Below the pieces are notes generated by a model. That model worked only from the letters and a program-made list of their open reading frames with translations, was not told the DNA's origin and searched no databases. From positions 1-16,951 of the forward strand of contig JBPCVV010000349.1 in NCBI GenBank assembly GCA_051010195.1: DNA of 16,951 nucleotides. The letters run 5' to 3'. The stretch comes from Anderseniella sp051010195. Lineage in GTDB: Bacteria > Pseudomonadota > Alphaproteobacteria > Rhizobiales > Aestuariivirgaceae. Made by a program: the position numbers and the translations under genes. Positions 1 to 6,021 of this stretch are shown in pieces. Numbering within the stretch: position 1 is the stretch's first letter; every line of letters starts with the position of its first letter.

Positions 1-54
1 CTGGAAGATGCCGAAGACCTGATTGATGACTTGACCGGGGCATTGAAGAATTAG
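1..54 (+). CDS. C-terminal end of a Cys/Met-metabolism PLP enzyme (partial)
   Basis: The window opens inside a gene. Frame 1 reads LEDAEDLIDDLTGALKN and then TAG. This resembles the last helix of trans-sulfuration PLP enzymes (cystathionine gamma-synthase, O-succinyl- or O-acetylhomoserine sulfhydrylase), which often end in a GLEDxxDLIADLxxAL-type sequence. Only 17 residues are visible, so the exact enzyme cannot be told. The coding frame and stop are clear; the family is inferred from memory of that ending. The gene points towards the 3' end of the minus-strand regulator. Confidence 0.45.
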   Translation: MEDAEDLIDDLTGALKN

Positions 55-116
55 CTGTGTGGGTCGGTCATGGACGTCTGCGTAGGCGAAGTCCGCAAAT
101 CTGAAAAGCCGCGTTG

Positions 117-275
117 ATGATCATTGAACCAACGCAACTGCTGATTTTCATGATGGCCGGAATTGCGCTGAACGCTGGAACGAGATGCGGGCAAGCCGGG
201 GTGCGAACTGCGAGTGTCATCCGGGTTCCGCAAGTGACTGGCGCTCTACGATGCAGGTCTCGAGATCAATCCTGA
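117..275 (+). pseudogene. Possible truncated start of a LysE/RhtB-type exporter
   Basis: From the ATG at 117 the frame reads MIIEPTQLLIFMMAGIALN. This looks like the first amphipathic and hydrophobic segment of LysE/RhtB amino-acid exporters, which normally continue with a TPGP motif. Here the similarity stops after about 19 codons (to about 173). The frame goes on as unrelated sequence to a TGA at 273-275, running antisense into the end of the lacI-type gene. No other LysE piece is visible in the window. There is no clear ribosome binding site. It may be a stub left by a rearrangement next to the sulfonate locus, or a chance resemblance over a short stretch. Confidence 0.3.
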
Positions 276-1239
276 CGGGGTCGGTGGTTTCCCTCACCAG
301 TCTGTAGAGTGTTTCACCGGCAAGCTGTCCCATCTGGCGGTGCGGAACATGAACCGTTGTCAGGGCAGGGCTGATAACCGTTGCCAGTTCGATGTCGTCA
401 AAACCGGTGATGGACACATCTCCTGGCACGTCAAGGCCGGCACCCTGGGCCGCCTGAACGGCGCCGACGGCCAGAACGTCGTTGCCGCAGATGACAATGG
501 AGGGAAGGGGTCCATTGGATCTGAGGCGGTTGAAGGCTTCCCGACCGTTGGCGATGGAGTATTCAGTTTCGAACACCGGCATAGCATCGGCATCGAGCCC
601 GGCTGACGAGATTGCCTGTCTTGCACCCTGGACGCGTTCGCGTGCGCGGTCATTGCTGGCAGTCGGTGCCGAGATGAATGCAAACGACTGGTGGCCCATG
701 TGGATAGCCTTTTCGACCAACTGCTGTGCCGCGGCGCGATTGTCGAAGCCGACATAGGACTGCGATGGTTCGTGTGCACGGGCCCAGGCGATAACGGTTG
801 GTATGTTTCGCTGACGCAGAAATTCATAGGTATCCGGGTGCCTCTCGGTGCCGATCAGCAGCAAACCGTCGGCGCCCCGGGCAACCATCGTGCGGATCAG
901 TTGTGCCTCCCTGTCAGGATCATAGGCGGAACTGGCCACAAGCATGGTGGCGCTTCTTTCAACCAGGGCCTTTTGAAAGGCCTCGATGCCCCTGGCGAAA
1001 ATGGCGTTTTCCATTGTCGGAATGACGGCGCCGAAAATGCCGGTGCGGTTGGCCGCAATGGCGCGGGCACCGAAGTTGGGCGAGTAGTTGAGTTTGGCGA
1101 CGGCCTGCATGACCCGTTCGCGGGTCTTTTCGGAGACTTTTCCAGGTTCATTGAGACAGCGTGATACAGTTGCCGTGGACACACCAGCAGCGCTGGCGAC
1201 ATCTTCCAGTGTCGGCAAACTGCGCTTGCTGGGGCCCAT
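217..1239 (-). CDS. LacI/GalR-family transcriptional regulator of the sulfonate operon
   Basis: This 340-residue protein has the normal LacI/GalR length. An N-terminal helix-turn-helix spans about residues 9-57 (TLEDVASAAGVSTATVSRCLN, then the NYSPN hinge region), followed by a periplasmic-binding-protein-like effector domain with the usual GADGLLLIG, GHQSFAFI, VICGNDVLAVGA and GDVSITGFDD landmarks. It should be a ligand-responsive DNA-binding repressor. The start at 1237-1239 places the HTH right at the N-terminus, as usual. The gene is divergent from hpsN, and the intergenic region holds a perfect inverted repeat (1317-1359) that is its likely operator. The effector is not evident from sequence; a sulfonate intermediate such as DHPS or sulfolactate is inferred from the neighbours. 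Family call is sure, role is inference. Confidence 0.93.
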   Translation of the reverse strand: MGPSKRSLPTLEDVASAAGVSTATVSRCLNEPGKVSEKTRERVMQAVAKLNYSPNFGARAIAANRTGIFGAVIPTMENAIFARGIEAFQKALVERSATMLVASSAYDPDREAQLIRTMVARGADGLLLIGTERHPDTYEFLRQRNIPTVIAWARAHEPSQSYVGFDNRAAAQQLVEKAIHMGHQSFAFISAPTASNDRARERVQGARQAISSAGLDADAMPVFETEYSIANGREAFNRLRSNGPLPSIVICGNDVLAVGAVQAAQGAGLDVPGDVSITGFDDIELATVISPALTTVHVPHRQMGQLAGETLYRLVRETTDPVRIDLETCIVERQSLAEPG

Positions 1240-1316
1240 TTGATGTCATCCAATGGCTAATAATATCGGCAATTCAGCGGGTTGATGCCCAGGTGCCGAA
1301 AATTTCTGTTACCAGT

Positions 1317-1359
1317 GATGTAATAGCTTGCATTGAGGTCATATGCAAGCTATTACATC
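1317..1359. promoter_or_regulatory. Perfect 17-bp inverted repeat: operator with mirror-image promoters
   Basis: The left arm GATGTAATAGCTTGCAT (1317-1333) and right arm ATGCAAGCTATTACATC (1343-1359) are exact reverse complements around a 9-nt spacer. On the plus strand TTGCAT (1328-1333), a 17-bp gap and TATTAC (1351-1356) form a sigma70-like promoter towards hpsN. By symmetry the same elements (1343-1348 and 1320-1325) face the regulator gene. Each arm is itself an imperfect palindrome (ATGtAA....TTgCAT), like a LacI-family operator, with centres 25 bp apart. A hairpin terminator is unlikely, because there is no T tract and the site lies between divergent genes. The repeat is seen directly; promoter and operator roles are inferred. 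Confidence 0.7.
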
Positions 1360-1427
1360 CGGTGAGAGTTCAAGTCAGCGCGACGGGAGCTCTGCCAGTT
1401 TTCCCGCAAGCAAGGAGAGTGTGACCT

Positions 1428-2735
1428 ATGGCTCGCAACTATCTGAAGAAGGCCGATTTGACGTCAGCCAGTGGCGCAGACGACGTGCGCGACACCGTGC
1501 AGGCCATACTGAACGACATCGAGACGCGCGGTGACGCAGGCGCGCTTGAATACGCGGCAAAGTTCGACCGCTATGACGGCAACATCAAGCTCACAGCGGA
1601 AGAAATCGAGGCTGCGGCGGCTCTCGTCCCGGAGAAACTGAAGCAGGACATACAGTTCGCCCACGCAAATGTGCGCCGCTTTGCCGAGGCCCAGATGGCC
1701 ACCATGAAGGACATTGAGGTAGAAGTGGTACCGGGTCTGATTGCCGGCCAGAAAAGCATCCCGGTGCGCACCGCCGGTTGCTATATTCCCGGCGGGCGCT
1801 ATAGCCACATCGCCTCTGCCATCATGACGGTGACAACGGCCAGCGTAGCCGGTTGTGAAAACATTATCGCGTGTTCTCCGCCGCGTCCTGATGTGGGCAT
1901 CGCGCCGGCGATCATTTATGCGTCGCATATCTGCGGTGCTGATACGATTCTGGCGCTCGGTGGTGTCCAGGGCGTGGCTGCAATGGCATTCGGTCTGTTC
2001 GACCTGCCGAAGGCAGACATTCTCGTCGGCCCCGGCAACCAGTTCGTGGCCGAAGCCAAGCGGATCCTGTTTGGCCGTGTCGGTATCGACATGTTCGCCG
2101 GTCCGACAGACAGCCTCATCCTGGCAGACAAGACGGCGGACGCCGACATTGTCGCGGCCGACCTGGTTGGCCAGGCCGAGCACGGCTACAATTCGCCTGT
2201 CTGGCTGGTGACCGATGACAAGGCACTGGCCGAGCGGGTTCTGGAAATCGTGCCCGGACTGATTGCTGACCTGCCGGAACTCAACAGCAAGAATGCCGAG
2301 GCCGCGTGGCGCGACTATGCAGAAGTGATTGTGTGCGACACGCGTGAGGAGATGGCGGCCACGTCTGACGACTACGCGCCTGAACATCTCACGGTCCAGG
2401 CGGAAGACCTGGACTGGTGGCTTGGCCGCCTCAAATGCTACGGCTCGCTGTTCCTTGGCGAGGAAACCACCGTTGCCTTCGGTGACAAGGCGTCAGGCAC
2501 AAATCACGTGCTGCCGACGTCGGGTGCAGCGAAATACACAGGCGGGCTTTCGGTGCACAAGTACATGAAGATCGTCACTTGGCAGCGGGCCACCCGCGAC
2601 GGAGCCAAACCGGTCGCTGAAGCAACCGCCCGCATCTCGCGGCTGGAAGGCATGGAAGGACATGCCCGTACCGCGGACATCCGGCTGGCGAAGTATTTCC
2701 CTGATGAAGATTTTGACCTGACGGCGGCCATGTAG
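1428..2735 (+). CDS. hpsN: HpsN-like sulfopropanediol 3-dehydrogenase (HisD family)
   Basis: A 435-residue member of the histidinol dehydrogenase family. HisD-type residues are present: PGGRYSH at 121-127, the GPGNQFVAEAK loop at 201-211, zinc-site Q249 and H252 (GQAEH), the E319-H320 pair (APEHL), D353 and H412 (GHARTAD). The sequence as a whole, for example GRYSHIASAIM, LDWWLxxLxCYGSLFLGEETTVAFGDKxSGTNHVLPT and LSVHKYMKxVTWQR, matches what I recall of HpsN rather than biosynthetic HisD. HpsN oxidises (R)-DHPS in two NAD+-dependent steps, through the aldehyde, to (R)-sulfolactate in the cytoplasm. There are no other his genes nearby, and the sulfopyruvate decarboxylase genes downstream fit a sulfonate role. 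GGAG at 1415-1418 supports the ATG at 1428. First gene of the operon. Confidence 0.85.
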   Translation: MARNYLKKADLTSASGADDVRDTVQAILNDIETRGDAGALEYAAKFDRYDGNIKLTAEEIEAAAALVPEKLKQDIQFAHANVRRFAEAQMATMKDIEVEVVPGLIAGQKSIPVRTAGCYIPGGRYSHIASAIMTVTTASVAGCENIIACSPPRPDVGIAPAIIYASHICGADTILALGGVQGVAAMAFGLFDLPKADILVGPGNQFVAEAKRILFGRVGIDMFAGPTDSLILADKTADADIVAADLVGQAEHGYNSPVWLVTDDKALAERVLEIVPGLIADLPELNSKNAEAAWRDYAEVIVCDTREEMAATSDDYAPEHLTVQAEDLDWWLGRLKCYGSLFLGEETTVAFGDKASGTNHVLPTSGAAKYTGGLSVHKYMKIVTWQRATRDGAKPVAEATARISRLEGMEGHARTADIRLAKYFPDEDFDLTAAM

Positions 2736-2744
2736 AGGTCTAAG

Positions 2745-3512
2745 ATGCAGGACGCACCGCATAGTTCCCTGTTCGACATAGCCGGCAAGACGGCGTGTGT
2801 AACAGGTGCCAGCGCCGGCCTGGGCCGGCGCTCGGCAGATGTCCTGCTTGGTGCCGGTGTCCGGGTCGTCGGCGTTGCACGGCGTGGCGACACGCTTGCG
2901 CAATGGGCCGGGGCGCATCCCGGCCAGGCCGGTTTTGTCGAAGCTGACCTGTCTGACCGGTCCTCTTTGCCTGCAACTGTCGAAGCAGTGAAAGAGGTTT
3001 TCGGCACACCCGACATCCTGATCAATGCGGCCGGCATCAATACCCGTGAAACAGCCGATGATGTCACCCCGGAAAACTGGGACCTGACGCTTGATCTCAA
3101 CCTGTCGGTACCGTTCTTCCTGGCTCAAGCATTTGCATCGGCAATGAAGCAGCGCGGATTTGGTCGCATTATCAATTTTGCCTCCCTGCAGAGCTTCAGG
3201 GCGTTTCCCGGCGGCATGGCCTACGGTACCTCGAAAGGCGGCGTAAGCCAGATGACCCGCGCCATGGCGGAAGCGTGGTCATCGTCCGGGATCACGGTGA
3301 ATGCGCTGGCGCCGGGGTTTTTCAGAACGGAACTGACCGCGCCGGTGTTTGATGATCCTGACCGGGCGGCGCGCAATGCCGCGCAGACCTGCATCGGCCG
3401 CAACGGCGAACCTGAAGACATAGACGGTCCGGTCCTGTTTTTCTGTTCGCCGGCGTCGTCCTACGTCACCGGGCAGGTCTTGTCCGTGGACGGCGGCTAT
3501 ACGGCCAAATGA
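2745..3512 (+). CDS. Short-chain dehydrogenase/reductase, candidate DHPS 2-dehydrogenase
   Basis: A classical SDR of 255 residues with a Rossmann nucleotide site TGASAGLG (20-27), NAAG (94-97), and a catalytic N119, S147, Y160, K164 set (YGTSK). The C-terminus ends in the usual VTGQVLSVDGGYTAK. It begins 9 bp after the hpsN stop with AGAGG as ribosome binding site, so it is very likely co-transcribed. In known DHPS degraders (Cupriavidus pinatubonensis) NAD-dependent HpsO and HpsP oxidise the C2 hydroxyl of the DHPS enantiomers, and together they racemise DHPS for HpsN. This protein could be one of them, or could act on sulfolactate or another intermediate. Fold and cofactor class are sure; the substrate is inferred from context only. 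Confidence 0.9.
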   Translation: MQDAPHSSLFDIAGKTACVTGASAGLGRRSADVLLGAGVRVVGVARRGDTLAQWAGAHPGQAGFVEADLSDRSSLPATVEAVKEVFGTPDILINAAGINTRETADDVTPENWDLTLDLNLSVPFFLAQAFASAMKQRGFGRIINFASLQSFRAFPGGMAYGTSKGGVSQMTRAMAEAWSSSGITVNALAPGFFRTELTAPVFDDPDRAARNAAQTCIGRNGEPEDIDGPVLFFCSPASSYVTGQVLSVDGGYTAK

Positions 3513-3556
3513 ACGCTTGAACAATTACGGTTTCTAACACACGAGGAGTGAATTCT

Positions 3557-4054
3557 GTGTCTGTCAACACCAAGATCGTGGATGACCTGGTCGCCAACAA
3601 TGTCGAGTTTGTCACCACTGTTCCCTGCAAGCAGCTTGCCGGCGTTATCGACGAGATAGACGCCTGCGACAAGATCTACCACATACCGGCCAACAAGGAA
3701 GATGAAGGCATGGGACTGTGCGCCGGCGCTTTCATGGGCGGCAAGCGTCCTGCCATCATCATGCAGAACACGGCTATCGGTGTGACCATCAACACGCTGG
3801 TAACGCTGACCCAGTTCTACCGGATGCCGCTACCCATGCTGATCTCATACCGGGGCGAACTGGGTGAGCCGGTAGCATGCCAGGTGGAGATGGCGGTACA
3901 CACCAAGGCGCTGCTTAACCAGCTCCACATACCCACCTATCATTTCCACAAGGAGGAGGACGCCGACGAACTGGATGCGATCCTCAAATATACCTTCATG
4001 TGCAACAAGCCGGTTGCCATCCTGACTGACGCCAGCTTCTGGAAAGGATACTGA
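3557..4054 (+). CDS. comD: Sulfopyruvate decarboxylase, alpha (PYR-type) subunit
   Basis: This 165-residue protein matches the pyrimidine-binding half of thiamine diphosphate decarboxylases as in archaeal ComD (about 169 residues): FVTTVPCKQL, HIPANKEDEGMGLCAGAFMGGK with the ThDP-activating glutamate near residue 50, IIMQNTAIG, and MLISYRGELGEP. With ComE it should convert sulfopyruvate to sulfoacetaldehyde and CO2. An in-frame GTG at 3548 overlaps the GAGGAG ribosome binding site (3543-3548) and so cannot be the start. The GTG at 3557, 8 nt downstream of that site, is chosen. The comE gene begins 2 bp after the stop. Single-chain phosphonopyruvate decarboxylases are related, but the split two-gene form and the HpsN neighbour favour sulfopyruvate. 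Confidence 0.87.
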   Translation: MSVNTKIVDDLVANNVEFVTTVPCKQLAGVIDEIDACDKIYHIPANKEDEGMGLCAGAFMGGKRPAIIMQNTAIGVTINTLVTLTQFYRMPLPMLISYRGELGEPVACQVEMAVHTKALLNQLHIPTYHFHKEEDADELDAILKYTFMCNKPVAILTDASFWKGY

Positions 4055-4056
4055 TC

Positions 4057-4611
4057 ATGATCCGCTCTGACATCCTGCGCGATATCGCGCCTATCATTCG
4101 TGACCACCTGGTAATCTGCAACATCGGCCTGCCGAGCCAGGAATTGCATCTGACTGACGACCAGCCGACCAACTTCTACATGCTCGGCACCATGGGCCTG
4201 TCATCGTCCATCGGTCTCGGCCTTGCACTAGCGCAGGGCAAGAAGGTCATCTCCATTGATGGTGACGGCTCCGTCCTGACCAACTTCGGGACCCTGCCGA
4301 CAATTGCCAACAATGTGGCAGACAACTTCATCCTGTTGATCATCGACAATGGCAGCTATGGATCCACCGGTGACCAGCCGACCTATGCCGGCAAGAAGAC
4401 GTCGCTCACAGCGGTGGCCAAGGCGTGCGGTTGTGACAACGTTGTTGAATGCAGTGCTGAAGACACCGGCAAGACCATCCAGGCTGCACTGGACAGTGAC
4501 AAGATGACCATCATTGTCGCCAAATGTGAGAGCGGCAATGTGAAAGTGCCGGTCATCACCATGGATCCGGTGGTAATCCGCGACAGGTTCATGAAGGCTG
4601 TCCAGACCTAA
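4057..4611 (+). CDS. comE: Sulfopyruvate decarboxylase, beta (PP-type) subunit
   Basis: A 184-residue protein with the thiamine diphosphate/Mg2+ binding motif running from GDGS at 69-72 to N98 (IIDNGSYGSTGDQPTY), preceded by the FYMLGTMGLSSSIGLGLALA helix seen in ComE and phosphonopyruvate decarboxylases. Its length fits archaeal ComE (about 188 residues). It supplies the diphosphate-binding half of the heteromeric enzyme; the PYR half is ComD immediately upstream. Product: sulfoacetaldehyde, the substrate of Xsc, which is not in this window. AAAGGA at 4043-4048 is 8 nt before the ATG. The stop codon overlaps the ribosome binding site of the next gene, suggesting translational coupling. Phosphonopyruvate is the alternative substrate, but no phosphonate gene is seen nearby. 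Confidence 0.88.
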   Translation: MIRSDILRDIAPIIRDHLVICNIGLPSQELHLTDDQPTNFYMLGTMGLSSSIGLGLALAQGKKVISIDGDGSVLTNFGTLPTIANNVADNFILLIIDNGSYGSTGDQPTYAGKKTSLTAVAKACGCDNVVECSAEDTGKTIQAALDSDKMTIIVAKCESGNVKVPVITMDPVVIRDRFMKAVQT

Positions 4612-4623
4612 AGGATTTTCGCG

Positions 4624-5742
4624 TTGTTTGCCTCGAGCGAAATCCACTCATCAGAAGACGCGCGCGCATTGGCGCGGGCGCGTCTGCCGTGGATGGTGTT
4701 CGACTACATCGACGGAGCGGCGGGCGAGGGTCACGGCGAAGCCCTGAACCGGGCTGCACTGCGCGACCTGCGCCTGCAACCGCGAATCCTGGTCAATGTC
4801 ACTCAACGCGATCTTGGCGTGAAAGTGTTCGATCATGAGGGCCTGCGCCCGTTCGGGATCAGCCCGATGGGCATGTGCAACCTGTCCTCTCCCGGGGCCG
4901 ACCTCATGCTGGCCCGGATGGCGGCGCGCTACAAGGTGCCGGTTGGCGTGTCGACAGTGGCGTCCACGTCGCTGGAAACGATGATCGAGAAATCTGACGG
5001 ACATGCCTGGTTCCAGCTCTATATCAGCGGCGACGGCAGCAGCACAAAGGGGCTGGTGGACAGGGCCCAGGCGTGCGGCTACCGCACCCTGGTGGTGACG
5101 CTTGATGTGCCGGAAGTGGGCCGGCGCCCGCGCGAGCTTCGCCGCGGGTTCAAGATGCCGTTCAAGATCGGGCCGCGCCAGTTCATCGATTTTGCCCTGC
5201 ATCCACGTTGGTCGATTTCCACCCTGATCAACGGGCGTCCCGAGATGGCGAACTTTACCGGGCCGGGCAACAAGTTTGATCGCACTGAAAGCCGGGCAGC
5301 GGCAGACTGGGCGAAGCTGAAAGACTTGCGCGAGCAGTGGCAGGGGCAGCTTGTGGTCAAGGGTGTGTTGAGTGTCGAGGACGCGGTGCGCCTCAAAAAG
5401 GCAGGTGTGGACGCGGTTCAGGTATCCAGCCATGGTGGTCGGCAACTGGACAGCGCTCCACCAGCGATCCTGATGCTCAGGCGCATCCGCGACGCGGTGG
5501 GAAAGGACTATCCTGTGTTTTACGATTCCGGCATTCGATCGGGCGAGGACATCGTCAAGGCTTACGCGATGGGAGCCGATTTCGTGTTTCTGGGTCGGCC
5601 CTTGCTGTTTGCCATGGCGGCGGGCGGGGAGACCGGCCTGTCGCAACTGTGCGATGTGTTGAGCGATGAAACCAGCGTGACCCTGGCACAACTGGGCAGG
5701 ACATCGATGCGGGATCTGCCGGATACACTCGCTGTTGAATAA
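4624..5742 (+). CDS. FMN-dependent L-2-hydroxyacid dehydrogenase, candidate sulfolactate dehydrogenase
   Basis: A 372-residue TIM-barrel flavoprotein of the glycolate oxidase/L-lactate dehydrogenase (LldD) family. Family residues are all present: Y28 (FDYIDGAAGEG), Q131 and Y133 (FQLY), T159 and D161 (VTLDVP), K246 (VVKGV), the catalytic H270 and R273 (SSHGGRQLD), the FMN phosphate loop DSGIRSG (301-307) and GRP (325-326). No signal peptide or membrane helix is evident. The start is TTG at 4624, with AAGGA (4611-4615) beginning at the last base of the comE stop. Between HpsN (making sulfolactate) and ComDE (using sulfopyruvate) one oxidation is missing, and this enzyme would supply it, passing electrons to the respiratory chain or O2. 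(R)-sulfolactate has the L-lactate geometry, which fits the family. L-lactate, glycolate or mandelate remain possible substrates. Confidence 0.88.
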   Translation: MFASSEIHSSEDARALARARLPWMVFDYIDGAAGEGHGEALNRAALRDLRLQPRILVNVTQRDLGVKVFDHEGLRPFGISPMGMCNLSSPGADLMLARMAARYKVPVGVSTVASTSLETMIEKSDGHAWFQLYISGDGSSTKGLVDRAQACGYRTLVVTLDVPEVGRRPRELRRGFKMPFKIGPRQFIDFALHPRWSISTLINGRPEMANFTGPGNKFDRTESRAAADWAKLKDLREQWQGQLVVKGVLSVEDAVRLKKAGVDAVQVSSHGGRQLDSAPPAILMLRRIRDAVGKDYPVFYDSGIRSGEDIVKAYAMGADFVFLGRPLLFAMAAGGETGLSQLCDVLSDETSVTLAQLGRTSMRDLPDTLAVE

Positions 5743-6021
5743 TCGGTTTCATGCGAACCCGGTATTAAGCATGACCTGCGACATCTGCGCCGCATGGCAT
5801 TGCTTTGCTTGACTTCAATACCCACATCTGTGCTTGTGCGGCCATTGGACGTGGGCTGCGACCGAATTCGAGTCGCCCATATACGACAGTGCCCGCGACA
5901 GACGTTTTTCTTCGGTGGCGACCTTGAGCCATCAAACTGGGCTCACTGCCCGTTGCCGTCGAAAAGAAACCCAGATGCGCCGACCCTTTCGAGCGCATTG
6001 CATACAAGAAAGAACAATAAC
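5743..6021. other. Intergenic leader before the RNA helicase
   Basis: These 279 bp separate the end of the sulfonate operon from the helicase. No strong hairpin terminator is visible after the stop at 5742. The helicase frame is open back to an ATG at 5794, but the 76 extra residues (cysteine-rich, no helicase features) do not look like protein, so I read the stretch as a 5' leader. Long leaders are common on cold-responsive helicase mRNAs, but I can identify no specific element here. Confidence 0.4.

Noticed and set aside
51..233. 60-residue minus-strand open frame at the left end
   Set aside because: Low-complexity polar sequence without family features, overlapping the end of the regulator gene.
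1317..1359. Rho-independent terminator
   Set aside because: The dyad is perfect, but no T tract follows and it lies between divergent starts, where a terminator makes little sense.
1464..2387. Long open frame antisense to hpsN
   Set aside because: It is a frame shadow of a GC-rich real gene, with no recognisable domain and arginine/histidine-rich composition.
1428..2735. Biosynthetic histidinol dehydrogenase (HisD)
   Set aside because: No other histidine genes are nearby, the body of the sequence reads as HpsN, and it heads an operon with sulfopyruvate decarboxylase.
3557..4611. Phosphonopyruvate decarboxylase
   Set aside because: That enzyme is usually one chain of about 380 residues; here two separate subunits match ComD and ComE lengths, and no phosphonate genes are present.
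4651..5691. Long open frame antisense to the FMN dehydrogenase
   Set aside because: Shadow of the real gene; no motif or ribosome binding site, while the sense frame has a full set of catalytic residues.
5794..6021. N-terminal extension of the helicase from ATG 5794
   Set aside because: The 76 residues lack helicase features, are cysteine-rich and precede the standard RhlE start; TTG 6022 fits the family.
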